This document shows positions 1 through 13,773 of a stretch of 64,000 nt of DNA, piece by piece. Where the stretch lies: positions 15,387,874 through 15,451,873 of the forward strand of contig OZ022239.1 of NCBI GenBank assembly GCA_963978895.1, given 5' to 3'. The translations under genes and the position numbers were made by a program. This stretch comes from Erpobdella octoculata. Taxonomy: Eukaryota; Annelida; Clitellata; Hirudinida; Erpobdellidae. Numbering within the stretch: position 1 is the stretch's first letter; each line of letters starts with the position of its first letter. Below the pieces are notes generated by a model. The model was given only the letters and a program-made list of their open reading frames with translations. It searched no databases and had not been told where the DNA came from.

Positions 1-296
1 GTCCAAAATTAGCTGAATTTTTGTTTCTAAGATTTGATCACCACAGACAAACAAAAAAATAGAAAGACGAGTGAAGTTAAATAAAAGCATTTAAAAAAAA
101 GATGAAAAAACCTCTGAAAACCCCCTAGCATCGTTGAAAAACCCCGCTAGTTTCTTATAAATGGGCTTCAATTTTCACGTCGCGGTCGATAGGACCGTTT
201 TCATAAGCAGACAGAACACTAGGTTCTATATGAGCAGATCACACGCTTAAGCAGAGATTACAAATACTTGTTAAAGAAAGCTTAAAGGCGTCTTTT

Positions 297-569
297 ATGT
301 CTGAAAGTAACATTCATAAAAATAAAATAGGAACATTTCTTCCACAACATTTAGCTGTAGCTGCTAAAGCGCTTAAAACTAACAATGAAATTGTTTTGCG
401 GAAGGCGGACAAGTTGTCGACATACGTTACATTACACAAAGCAGATTACTATAACAAGTTAAATAAAATTCTTTCTGACAAAACCAAATTTTCGAAGATA
501 AACAAAGTTCCGATTCCTTCAATAAAAAAGAAGCAAAAAATCTCATTGCAAATCTCAACTCCGGCATGA
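297..569 (+). pseudogene. Retroelement reverse-transcriptase N-terminal fragment
   Basis: A 90-codon reading frame contains the run VLRKADKLSTYV followed by KADYYNKLNKILSDKTKF. The pattern (V/I)-x-(R/K)-ADK...DY..K...ILSD..KF is what I know from the segment just before the RT palm in Penelope-like and related retroelements. No palm motifs follow; the frame ends in a stop and A/T-rich sequence, so this is a short relic. The exact clade is uncertain. Confidence 0.4.
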
Positions 570-740
570 AAAACAATAAAATCAATCATATTTAATAATA
601 ATAATAGTAGGCAACTAATTTCCAGCCTATCTCTACGGGAATGTTACACTCCATAAGCTCCTACTGCGATTCATTGCTAAGGTGCAATTAGGCAACTTTT
701 AAAAGTAAATGCATAGATTAAAATATTTTCTAAAAGTATA

Positions 741-2375
741 TCTATATATATAAAAGAACATGTCCTGACTGACTGACTGACTGACTGACTGACTGACTGA
801 CTGACTGACTGACTGACAGATGACTGACTGATAATCAACGCCGAGCTCAAACGCCTCATCCTAGGAACGTGAAATTTGGAACTTATATTACTTTTATAGC
901 GTAAACATCCGCTAAGAAAGGATTTTTGAAAATTTTGCTCCTGAGGGGAAAAAACTGGAAAACAAACTTTTTTCTAAAACAATGTATATCTCGAAAACCA
1001 AAAATGAGGAGATTTTGAAATTTGGTATATAGATTCTTTTTGAAAAATAAAAAGATACGTGTTTCACCATTTTTTGAAAATTCGGTTTCCCGGACCTCAA
1101 ATGTGGGTTGGAAAATTGGGTTATTTGGTTTTTAAAGTAGCTTCTACTCAAAAACTGTTAATGCTACATGAGTAAAAATTAGTATTTAGTTTCTACTCTA
1201 AAAATAATGAAATACGTTTTTAGCATTTTTTGAAAATTTGGTTTCCAGGACTTCAAATGTGGGGTGGAAAATATGGCTAATTGTCTTTTATAGTAACTGC
1301 TACTCAAAAACAGTAAATACCACAGATGTAAAAATTATTATTTAGTTTCTTTTCTAAAAATAAAGATATACGTGTTTCACCATTTTTTACAAATTTGGTT
1401 TCCCGGACCTCAAATGTGGGTTGGAAATATGGGTTATTTGGTTTTTAAAGTAGCTTCTACTCAAAAACTGTTAATGCTACAAAAGTAAAAATTAGTATTT
1501 AGTTTCTACTCTAAAAATAATGATATACGGGTTTCACTATTTTTTGAAAATTTGGTTTTCAGGACCTCAAATGTGGGGTGGAAAATTGGGTTACTTGGTG
1601 TTTAAAGTAACTGCTACTCAAAAACTGTAAATGCTACAAAAGTAAAAATTAGTATTTAGTTTCTACTCTAAAAATAAGGATATAGGAAATTTTGGTTTTC
1701 ATGATCTCAAATGTGGGTTGGAAAAAGGTTTCTTTGGTTTTTAAAGTAACTGCTACTCAAAGACTGTGAATGCTACAGATGTCAAAATTAGTATTTAGTA
1801 TTTACTCAAAAAATAATGATATAAGTGTTTCAACATTTTTTAAAAATTTGGTTTCCAGGACCTCAAATGTGGGGTGGAAATAAGGGTTATTTGATTTCAA
1901 AATAACTGCTACTCAAAAACTGTAAGTGCTACAAATGTAAAAATTAGTATTTTGAAGTTTTGTGCCGGTTAAAAGTAGCTAAGTCCAGTTTATCACGGGT
2001 TGGGCCAAGCCGTTGTTTTAGAGTCTTCACACGGGCCAGGCCAAACCTTAAATCAAAGTGGGACGGGCCGAGGTTTTTCACCAAGTATATAGATATTTTA
2101 GTGATTTTAGGGTCTTCAGTTGGGCCGGGCCAAACCTGAAGTCAAGGTGGGACGGGCCGAAGTTTTTCATCAAGTATATAGAACTTCTAGGCCTGTAAAA
2201 ATGGGCCGGGCCTAATTCAAACGGGCTGTTCCGGGCCAGGAGTTTAGGTTTTTAAAACGGGCTGGGCTAAGTTGTCGACGGGCCGAGTCGAGACCTAAAA
2301 AATTGATCTCTACTATGGATGCACGGTTCAAACTCTCTAATTTCATGCGAGCGAAGCCGCTACGGGAACTGCTAG
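741..2375 (+). mobile_element. Non-autonomous Helitron, family A, complete copy
   Basis: The element begins TCTATATATATAAAAG directly after an A and ends in CTAG directly before a T, the A|T insertion rule of Helitrons. Just inside the 5' end is a (CTGA)n run, then a conserved head (about 830-1000). The 3' end is GCGAGCGAAGCCGC followed about 15 bases later by CTAG, the usual position of a terminal GC-rich motif. The middle is six tandem ~156 bp units and then a GC-rich stretch with repeated GGGCCGGGCC motifs (1975-2300). It has no coding capacity, so it would depend on a Rep/helicase encoded elsewhere. A second full copy lies at 33863-35344 and a truncated inverted one at 6790-7445. Confidence 0.75.
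1020..1960 (+). repeat. Tandem ~156 bp units inside Helitron A
   Basis: The anchor GGTTTCC(A/C)GGACCTCAAATG recurs near 1084, 1240, 1398, 1554, 1694 and 1850, giving spacings of 156, 158, 156, 140 and 156 bases. Each unit also carries a CTACTCAAAAACTGTAAATG-like block and TTAGTATTTAGTTTCTAC. Units are diverged but collinear. The same unit appears in the Helitron copy at 33.9-35.3 kb. Confidence 0.8.
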
Positions 2376-2507
2376 TATATACATATTACAACTGAAATTC
2401 AACCGAATACGTTATTTACTGAATCTTAATTACTTATTAGGGCCAAGTAGTTGCGCTGCTAAGGTGACGAGTTTTTCGTATCATATGAATATATATATAT
2501 ATATATA

Positions 2508-2700
2508 TATTTCCCGCTTCTGGTCGTTTTTTCGCTCCTGTTTGCTCTCCCGTTCCCTTTCCCGTTCCCGGTCGCCTTTGCGTTCCAGGTGGCTTTCCCG
2601 TTCCCGCTCACGCTTGCTCTCGTGTTCTCGCTCATGCTTGCTCTCCCATTCTCGTTCTCGCTCGCGCTCATTTTCTTATTTTCATTCTTTCCTAACTTCT
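2508..2700 (-). repeat. Helitron-X type minisatellite fragment
   Basis: Pyrimidine-rich repeats of the TTCCCGTTCCCGGTCGC type are the reverse complement of the purine array found inside family X Helitrons. No terminal hairpin or CTAG end is attached. Both flanks are (TA)n. The apparent Arg/Ser-rich reading frames through it are artefacts of the repeat. Confidence 0.6.
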
Positions 2701-2857
2701 TTCAGCCCATATATATCTATATATATATAACAAGTAAATTAAAAACAAAATTTTAAAACCCAATGCTAAATTTTGCTAGTCACGAATATAAATTATTATA
2801 TTTCTTCCTATATAAAAATGAAATTAATTAAAATTAACTAAATTATTTGACTTATTG

Positions 2858-2941
<84 letters not shown>

Positions 2942-3034
2942 TATAAATTCCTAGATAAAAAAATATAATAAACACACACACGTACACATATACATACATA
3001 TATATAAACACACACATATATATATATATATGTG
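2858..3034. repeat. (TA)n and (CA)n-rich microsatellite block
   Basis: An (AT)n run of about 80 bases is followed by interrupted CACACA and TATATA tracts. The sequence AAATTAATTAAAATTAACTAAATTA occurs on both sides, suggesting duplication around the microsatellite. Confidence 0.8.
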
Positions 3035-3179
3035 CGAAATTAATTAAAATTAACTAAATTAATTGACTTATTGTAAAACTAATAATTGAATATTGCATTG
3101 TCTTCTATTTTGAGCATGTATGCAAAATTTGAAAAAAAATCTATCATCAGGAAGTGACTCAAAAATTGATTGCAAGATT

Positions 3180-3282
3180 TGAAACAGACAGAGAAAAAAC
3201 AGACAGACAGAAAAACAAACAGACAGACAGAGAAACAAACAGACAGACAGAGAAAAAAACAGACAGACAGAGAAACAAACAG
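3180..3282 (+). repeat. (ACAG)n imperfect tandem repeat
   Basis: The stretch repeats ACAGACAGACAGAAAAACAA-like units of 16-20 bases. It sits just before a family X Helitron head and resembles the (GACAGACA) tracts common next to Helitron 5' ends. It is not coding, although it opens frames on both strands. Confidence 0.75.
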
Positions 3283-3304
3283 AGACGACGAGTTAATAAA
3301 AGCA

Positions 3305-4588
<1,284 letters not shown>

Positions 4589-4591
4589 TAT

Positions 4592-4790
4592 ATATATAAA
4601 AAAACTCGTGTCATAGTGTTTGTAATTGAACTCCTCCGAAACGACTGAACCGATTTTTATGAAATTTTTTGTGTAATCTATTTAAAGTTTTTTTAATATT
4701 TTAAAAAGTTACTTTGGAAAAACATTAAGGTGCAGTTATGTCCTTTTAATAGGAAAAGGCACCAGAGGCACCCTATATATATTCTTTTAA
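4592..4790 (+). mobile_element. Helitron-like 5' head remnant
   Basis: TATATATAAAAAAACTCGTGTC is followed by GAACTCCTCCGAAACGACTG and AACCGATTTTTATGAAA. The phrase 'CGAAACGACTGAACCGATTT..ATGAAA' is characteristic of Helitron 5' regions in animals. The same phrase recurs at about 26396-26424. No 3' end can be assigned; the sequence fades into unremarkable A/T-rich DNA up to 5310, where I see no gene. Confidence 0.45.
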
Positions 4791-5315
4791 GCAAACTCGA
4801 TTGAAAAAAGTGGCACACTTGGTTGAATCGATTTTATTTTTAATTTTTTCCAATAGTCTAAATCGGTTTAGAATTAATTTATTATCAAACACAAACTCCA
4901 TAATATTATAAGCTTATAGATCTATTTTGGCAATTTTTTGCCATCTTCAGAGCCGTTTAACTTTTCTAAAAATAAAATGCAGTGACTAAAAGGTAAAAGA
5001 TACAACTAATTGTAATGAATTAAAATACAATTAAAATAAAATTTAAATTCATTAAGTACATATGTAGCAACATAAAAATATTTAAATTAAAATAATTATA
5101 ATAATAACAGTAATAACTCAATTATTAAGATCAGTTAGCAACGGAATTACAGTCAACTTCAAGGACGTGACTGGAAGAAGAATCACATACATTATCTATA
5201 ACCTTTGAAACACAAACATCTAGTACAAAACATTCATTCAACGAAGAATTACCTGAAGAGACATTGGTACTATTAACATGCATATTTTTAACAAAAGTTG
5301 TAGATGAGTTAAAAC

Positions 5316-5702
<387 letters not shown>

Positions 5703-6046
5703 AAAACCAGATTACAGCATTTTGAACAATCAGAAAAGACATTCCAGAAAATCCGGTGATTTTCCTTGGAAAGCCAAATGTTTCGAAAATCCAGAATATA
5801 ACAAGACCTGATATTTCTAAAAAAACAAATTGCATAAATAACTTTGATTTCTCGTTGAGATTTGAATTCATTTTAGATCAGTTTTGAATACTGAAAAAAC
5901 AGCCATTTTTGAAACAAGTAAAGGAAAAAAGGTACATGAAGTTAGCAACGATTTTGGCTACGAATACTATTTTAGACACAAAAAGTAAATTTTGTACAGC
6001 ATCATGAGTAGACAATTCCATCGGGTAGGGCAATCTTTCTTCAAAG

Positions 6047-6785
6047 TTACCATATTCTGATAAATTTTTCTCGTCCCATTACATCTGTTTCTGAATTAAT
6101 CAAAGTTGGAACATCATCTTTGTTCTCCCCAGAAATCATGCTAGACTGTTGGTTATTAACTGTTTCTAGAGTTTCTTCAAGTTCTGAAACAAGTTGCTCA
6201 TGAGCCATATCAATGGATTCATTCTGAAGCAATGACGTTTTGTATGTGAAGGTCTTTATGACGTTTTTAACTTTAACGATGAGAGATTGAATAGGAGTGC
6301 ATTTACCAACTCCATCAACGGTGATGAGATTGTGCAAACCATGTGCTTCGCATTGAGGCGGCACGCCTTGACAACATTGGAGCCTTGATCTGTGACGTAG
6401 ATAACTTTTTATGTTCCAGGCCAAAACAATTAAGAATATCTGTTAACTCAGCAGCAATGTTTTCACTTGTTTTAGCTTCAGTAAACACAGCTGTTCGAAT
6501 GACCATGTCTTGTAACGTAACGTAAAATCTGGAAGACAAAAATGTAAGGTTACAGTCATATAGCTTCGTTGCCTATAGTTGTTTGTCCATATATCTGTTG
6601 TGGCCGACACAGTCATTGGGGTTCTTAAAAGCAGTTCTTTTATCTTTGCAGCTGTTTCATCATAGATTGTATTTAATGCATTGCGGGAAAGTGTTGTTCT
6701 TGAAGGCATATCACTATTATCTTGGATTACAGAATTCTGTTGTAAAAATCTGATAAAACCCTGATTTTCAACTATGTTGAAAGAT
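6047..6785 (-). pseudogene. hAT-superfamily (ZBED-type) transposase fragment
   Basis: Read on the minus strand, the translation contains NIVENQGFIRF, then SRNALNTIYDETAAKIKELL, then SATTDIWTNNYRQRSYM followed by TVTLHF. This is the N-terminal half of hAT/ZBED transposases, including the TTD(I/G)WT..RSYM block with the first catalytic Asp. The reading breaks at about 6540 and again near 6400, where SQIKAPMLSRRAASM should continue in frame with CQGVPPQCEAHGLHNLI. The C-terminal half is missing. It joins Helitron family A sequence directly at about 6790. Confidence 0.7.
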
Positions 6786-6789
6786 TGTA

Positions 6790-7694
<905 letters not shown>

Positions 7695-7696
7695 TT

Positions 7697-8130
<434 letters not shown>

Positions 8131-8479
8131 CATACATACATAGATATACGCCGACCAATTAGAACATAGGTATATATACAAAGACCAATCAGGATACATA
8201 TATAAGCGACGCACATACATAATACACAAATTAACATAATAAGAAATACTAAAATAAGCTATTTACACAAATATATGTAAGATGAGCCATTTTCATCTTA
8301 AATATCTCTCTTGGTGTTTTCAAAATAGCTCATACATTTCAGTTTACAAGCAGTTCCTTGATAGCTTGAATTTTTTTAAGCTTTCTTTCAATTTCTTGAT
8401 CTCTACGAGATGTTCGACTGGGCCAGCATCTGTAAAGATTGATGATCTCAAACTATTTTTTTTCCAATTTCTTCTCCCA

Positions 8480-10131
8480 ATTTGTTTTTTTGACAGGAGA
8501 CTTAGCTTTCTTTTGGCGGATTCAAAGCTTGAACTTTTGCCTCAACTTTATTTCCCAGCTTTAAAGTGGCACACGTGTTCTTTTTCTTGCTTTGATACAA
8601 ATCCGAATTAGCAGACTTTTTCGTATAATTCGCCCAATTATTTCTCTGTTTGTTGTCGTAGTCAGGAATGGGTTTCTGTGGTTGCCGACAAATACGTTTT
8701 CCTGCAGCCATAGCTTTAGAAATTCTTAATCCCTCGACATTTCCCAGCACTAGATCGCAAAGCAAATTTTTCATACATACCACCTCTCTGGTTCCTCTGA
8801 ATCAGTCTGTTTTGATTTTTACCACTGCTGTTGGAGCTACCCGAACTGAGCCGTTGATCAAAACACAGGGTCTTGTTCTTCCGGTCATCTGACGCGGGTG
8901 CACTCATGATTCTTTTACCATTATGGCAGTACAGCCATTGTCCCTTAAATCTTTTACCGGTTTTTTGTTCACAAACCCACTGGTTAATTTAAACTTTTCT
9001 CCTGAGTGAAAACAACCATCCGCTATTACCGGTGAAACGCAGCCACATTTTAATTGGACCTCATTCATTTTATCTTCCATCACTATTGCCGCGCATGCAT
9101 TCACTACTCCAGAATCTTTGCATTGTGGTGTCATGGTGGCCTCTCTACGCGCTTGGCACATGACTGGACTTGCTTGAATGCCTTGTCTGCAGTCCTTGCC
9201 AAATTTCCAACTTAATGTCAATTGTAACAACGGGGTCCAACCATTCCCAAGTCCCTGTTAGTCGTAGAATGAACCATACTCCATTTCTTTTTTTCTTCTT
9301 GGGCAGGGTAGTATTTCCCCGGATGAGCCTGGTTCTATTTATTAACCCAACAACTCAAAACGTTAACATTGTGGGCCTCCTTCTCTAATAGGTACTCGAC
9401 CATCTCAAGTGGGCATTTCCTGAAAAATTGTTCCCTCAGAATCAAAAATTGGAAATCTTCTTCACCTGCGAGATCTACCCACCGCTTGAGATAGCTGTTT
9501 AGCCTCATCAAGTATTGTTCCCATGTTTCTTCTGAATTTAGTTTTTTCCTCGGAATTTCAACCGATAATCTTCTGCTGATTTACCAAAACGACGCAACAG
9601 CGCCTCTTTGACCATTTTGTTATCTGTTATTTGGTCGCTATCTAATTGTCCAAAGACGTCCAAAGTTTTGGAACTTAATAGCGACCCCAGAAGTATTTCC
9701 CAACCCTATCTTGTGTAATCATTTGCCGTGGCCAAGGCCTCAAAACGGAGCAGAAACGCGTCCACGTCGTCACCTTCCGAAAATTTTGGATATGGAATCT
9801 TTGTTCCTTCCATTGACCCCTTGCTCTCTTTTGGTTTCTGAGATATGATTTCCAATTTCTTAAGTTGTATTTCGTGCTGACTCTGTCTCTCCCGCTCTTC
9901 ATGTTCTCGTTGAGCCTTTTTTTCTTCCCGCTCCTTCTGAGTCTTTTTTTCTTCCCGCTCTTTTTTCTCTTCCCGTTGTTTTTGTCGCTCGGCCCACTCT
10001 CGACAGTCTTGCTATATATTCAGCATCAGTGGACATCTTTACCAAACCAAAAAAAATCGGTAACTTGTGATCAAATAATTTCAGAAAATATATTAACGGA
10101 CGAAACTGCGTAAATACGTCGAGGTCACCAA
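8480..10131 (-). pseudogene. Ty3/gypsy-type gag-protease remnant
   Basis: On the minus strand, starting near 10036, the translation gives an N-terminal charged coiled coil (REEKKEREEKKTQKEREEKK), then PYPKFSEGDDVDAFLLRFEA, KTLDVFGQLDSDQI and ALLRRFGKSAEDYRLKFRGK. Next come WEQYLMRLNSYLKRWVDLAG and LREQFFRKCPLEMVEYLLEK. This is the order of a gypsy Gag capsid region. Further on, KPVKDLRDNGCTAIMVKES corresponds to the aspartic protease LRD-(T/S)-G-C block, with Asn replacing the usual Thr/Ser. Several stops and frame changes break it (for example near 9700, 9540 and 9345). No RT or integrase follows. The PBS-like TGGTGACCTCGACGTA lies immediately upstream, at the LTR edge. Confidence 0.75.
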
Positions 10132-10437
10132 TGTAAACTTAGACGAATATGCTTTCTAGCGATTTCGTAACGTTAAAGCTTGAATTATTTATAGCACAAT
10201 ATTTCTCAAATTATAATTCCGGCTTAGTACTTCTTTCGCGCTGACTCAATCTAATTTTACCTCACGTTTCAGAAACCTCTTGATTCTGACAACTCTTTTG
10301 AATCTATTAAATAACTTTTGTCAACTTGTTTAACTACAAAGTCTATTCTCTAAAACTCTAAAGCTCGATCGCACGAACCAACTAATTCTATTTCTTAACT
10401 CAACTTAACTAACTCCTGGGGTTAAAAAAAGGAAAAG
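10132..10437 (-). mobile_element. 5' LTR of the gag-protease remnant
   Basis: On the minus strand this sequence ends ...GTTTACA, followed by one T and a primer-site-like TGGTGACCTCGACGTA. About 190 bases homologous to its 3' part occur at 29035-29231 in plus orientation (shared GAATATGCTTTCTAGCGATT, CACAATATTTCTC), as expected for a dispersed LTR. The outer boundary is not determined; it fades into a (TA)n tract at about 10440. Confidence 0.55.
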
Positions 10438-10474
10438 GCTTTATCATATATATATATATTACAAATACATATTA

Positions 10475-10519
10475 GAAAATACATATATTACATTTACTGA
10501 TATATATATATAAATATAA

Positions 10520-10568
<49 letters not shown>

Positions 10569-10623
10569 TAAATGTAATATACATTTTGTGATGTATTACA
10601 TTTACTGACATATATATATATAT

Positions 10624-10718
<95 letters not shown>

Positions 10719-10740
10719 TAAATGTAATATATGTATTTTC
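10475..10740. repeat. Nested palindrome with perfect 30 bp arms
   Basis: GAAAATACATATATTACATT...CTGATATA at 10475-10504 is exactly the reverse complement of 10711-10740. Inside, ATATATCAGTAAATGTAATA (10561-) and its complement ending at 10613 form a second inverted pair around CATTTTGTGATG. The rest is (TA)n. It could be a MITE with 30 bp terminal repeats or a folded-back duplication; no target duplication is evident. Confidence 0.75.
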
Positions 10741-11220
10741 TCGTGCCGATACAGAAGAAACTACATGCTCTCGCTAGACTTGATGCGTGAGTTAGTTTTG
10801 CGTTTATCGCAGTGTATGTCGGACATAGATTTTTCTTCGTTGTCTAAAGGTGTCCATCATACACCTGCTTGTTTATCACGTGATATTACTTTGAAGAAGG
10901 GCGATTTTGTGTTTGTTTGAATTGATTTCGTGCATCGTCCTCTAGTCACCTTATCAAGGTCCTTTTGAGGTTTTAGATTGTAACGCAAAATTGTAAAAAT
11001 TAAGATGCCCGATAATGAAGTTTCGATTGTAACGCGTGATCGTATTGAATTGGCACATACTCGTAAATATACTGTTTGTTTGAAGCCATTATAACAAATC
11101 CATCTTAGGACATTATTGATCAGCCTAAAGAACAGCCGTCGAGTAAACGATGTCAGCGTCATGTTAGATTTGCTGAATGAAACTAATCTGTTCTCTGTCG
11201 TGTAATTTATTTTTATTGGA
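10741..11220 (+). pseudogene. Ty3/gypsy integrase C-terminal fragment
   Basis: The plus-strand translation reads HHTPACLSRDITLKKGDFVF, then (after a stop) IDFVHRPL, PYQGPFEVLDCNAK, MPDNEVSIVTRDRIELAHT and, after another break, PKEQPSSKRCQRHVRFAE. The PYQGPF...VL block followed by VS..R(D/L)..LAHT is the GPY/F-type end of gypsy integrases. It has at least two frame breaks. Its orientation is opposite to the neighbouring gag remnant, so the two belong to different insertions. Confidence 0.65.
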
Positions 11221-11326
11221 GATTCCAATTATATTTCGGATATGATTTTGTTTGTTTTCTCTCTTACGTATAGTCATTCTTTGTCATTTCCTTTTCATTG
11301 GCTCCGCCATCTGCGGGTTGGACTAT

Positions 11327-11683
11327 TGTAGTAAGCCGCATTTATACACGCACACGTACACGCACACACATCGGTTGTTACAGGTGAGCGCTCCTTAGCT
11401 CGCTTAGCTCGCGCTAGCTAGTGGCAACCTTTTCACAATTTCATCTTTTAGTTATTTCTTCTTCTTCGTCGCTCTCGTCGTTCCCGTTGTCCGCCATATT
11501 TACGAGTTAAGCCTCGAGTTCGAACCTTGTTTTCATTGCCTTTCGCCATTGTCGACTTTTGTAGAATTGTTTATTTTAGTTGAATTTTGTTGTTGGTTAC
11601 GAAGTTACGTTTAATAAAACTTTAGAAACCGACTTCAAAGTCTCTTTATAAAAAACGTGGTCTAGACGACCACAGGATAAAGG
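11327..11683 (+). mobile_element. 3' LTR following the integrase fragment
   Basis: The segment begins TGTAGTAAGCC and ends GACGACCACA, a TG...CA element downstream of the integrase tail. It contains GCATTTATAC as a TATA-like box, a purine-poor leader, and GTTTAATAAAACTTT as a poly(A) signal near 11610. Near its end, GTGGTC and GACCAC can form a 6 bp hairpin. No primer-site sequence follows, consistent with a 3' rather than a 5' LTR. The start could be up to 50 bases away. Confidence 0.45.
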
Positions 11684-12166
11684 CTTGTGATCTATAATTC
11701 GATTTGAAAATACGATCCATTAAACATACGACAAACAGATGAAATTAAATAAAAGCGTATAAATAAAATAAATAATAAAAATACGACTTCATTTATTTGA
11801 CAGTTTGTGCAATATAGCGTCATTAGCGTCCGAAAAACAAGCGAAGAAACCAATAAACTATCTTCAAGGTTTTGTAGTAGTAGTTGTTGTAACCAGATGG
11901 TTTTTGTTAGAAACGGTCATTTAGCTGCATCTGGGAACAAATATGATATGGAAGATCACCTGGAGAAGATGGACAAGAAAAATAAACGTTTGACGTGAAT
12001 GACAGTGTTGAAGTGTTGATTTAGCAAAAACATTTATAAAGTCTTTGGGTATTGGCAATACCGTAGTGCTAGCCCGAGGACTATAAATATTTGGTTGAGA
12101 ATATCTAATTTAGATTTTAGATTGTTCTGGATTAATAAATGATATATAAAGTAAAAGTAAAAGTAA

Positions 12167-12221
<55 letters not shown>

Positions 12222-12225
12222 TGTT

Positions 12226-12271
<46 letters not shown>

Positions 12272-12317
12272 CAGTATCCGTAGCAGTAGTAGGGGTAGCA
12301 GTAGCAGTAGTAGTAGA
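12167..12317. repeat. (GTA)n microsatellite
   Basis: About 50 GTA/TAG triplets have minor substitutions (TTG, GCAGTA). It lies just downstream of the GT92 gene stop codon. Translations are poly-Val or poly-Tyr artefacts. Confidence 0.95.
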
Positions 12318-12371
12318 ACAAAGTTTTATGGAAATTTTAAATTCAATGTTACAGTAAAAAGATGAATAAAC

Positions 12372-13773
12372 TTACATATTTGTGATTGGGGGGTTTAGTT
12401 CAAAAAGTATTTCGTTTACGTTAGCTGAAAGATTTGACTCGAATTTGATAATTGCATTATCGAGTATTTTCTGGCCGTGAAGCTCGCTGCAGCTAGCAGT
12501 GCCCGTGAATTGATCGCAGAACCTGTAGTGGTGACTCAAAGCCAGTTCTTCTGGAGCAAAGTAAGATACAGTTCCTTTATATAAGGGCAAGCGTTCATAA
12601 CAGTAATGGTTCATGAGGTTGAAACAGAACAATGGATTTATTATTGACTTTGACGCAATATACCTTCCCAGTGGTTTCGATCTAAAACGAAATCTTAAGG
12701 TTTTCATATGAAAAGGCTTGTAGTGGTCAGGTGGAAAAGTAGGAAAAAAGTAACTGTTCAGAAAGCTGTATGACATGATTTCTTCTTGTGCCTTAGTAAC
12801 ATTTTTGATTTTGATCAATAAATCGTGGAAGTTAGTGATGTTGCCTCTTGGTACTATGAACTCATCGTGATCTACAACGACTATATAACGATATCGATAC
12901 ATGTTTCTCATGAGACAATCGTTCAAACAAGTGGTTCGGAGATTGCGTATTTTTGGTTTATTATATTTGCCATCTTTATTTGGACCAAGAGGATAAGGTA
13001 TTTGATCCAGAACCAGCAAATCTTTTTTGATATAATAGTTAAATACATCACTTATTCCCTCATAGCTGGTATTGTACAAATTAAACTCTTGCACTCCCAT
13101 TAATCGATAAAACTCAAACCATTCAATCATTTCTGTTGGTTTGAATCGACCGTGGCCATTGACGACGCAAAGTCCAAATTCGATTGGTGGCGTTGGATAC
13201 GGCTTGTAAATAACTGGTAAAAGAGTGTGGTGATTTTTACAAACATCAGTTTCAGTCACTGAAACATAAGCTGGCATTACATTACATATTGGTACAGGAC
13301 ATGACAAAATTGCTTCTATAAATACATCTTTCTTGAAACCAAATCTGTTCATACCGGTTTCATTGAGTACACCTTGTAGCACAAATGCTTCGTGTGGATA
13401 GTTATTGAACCAGAAGTGGCAAAACATTTTAATTCTTGAATACGTTGTAGTAATAAGATTGATTCTTATCCACTGGTGTGGACCTCCAAGCGTTCTGTCA
13501 TCATAAATAGCAGAATACAAGTATACTTGACTGTTGTTGGACAGTTCTGTTTGCCAACGGTTTTGTGATAAACGTTTGTCTTCTGCATTTGGCATATTTG
13601 TTGTAGGACATCTGAATAAATTGTTGCTAATAGCATTTTTAATGATTAATATTTGAGCAATGTCTGGGTAGCTCTGAGCGGTGGTTCTCGTTCTGTAGAA
13701 TCGGTCAATTTCATAGCTAATGTATTTTAACAGCAGAAACATGAGCTGGATAGTTAAAACAAGTAATAGAATT
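12372..13773 (-). CDS. GT92 (DUF23) family glycosyltransferase, main exon
   Basis: This would be a type II Golgi/ER glycosyltransferase of family GT92, whose known members transfer galactose to glycans. From the ATG at 13742 the frame is 456 codons. It contains WIRINL and MFCHFWF early, then FGLCVVNGHGRFKPTEMIEW, FEFYRLMGVQEFNLYNTS, the DxD-like motif VVVDHDEFIVPRGNITNF (DHDE at residues 291-294), and near the end ALSHHYRFCD. The frame stays open upstream to an acceptor (TTATTTGCAG|AATTC at 13773), adding ILLLVLTIQL, which with MFLLLKYI makes a hydrophobic signal anchor. Thus the exon starts in phase 2 inside the anchor and an upstream exon should encode the cytoplasmic tail; I could not find it. 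The stop overlaps a strong donor-like ATGTAAGT. The substrate cannot be inferred. Confidence 0.85.

Noticed and set aside
11690..11715. Hairpin GTGGTC..GACCAC near 11667 as a structured RNA
   Set aside because: A six-base stem at an LTR edge is too short to claim more than chance or LTR-end symmetry.
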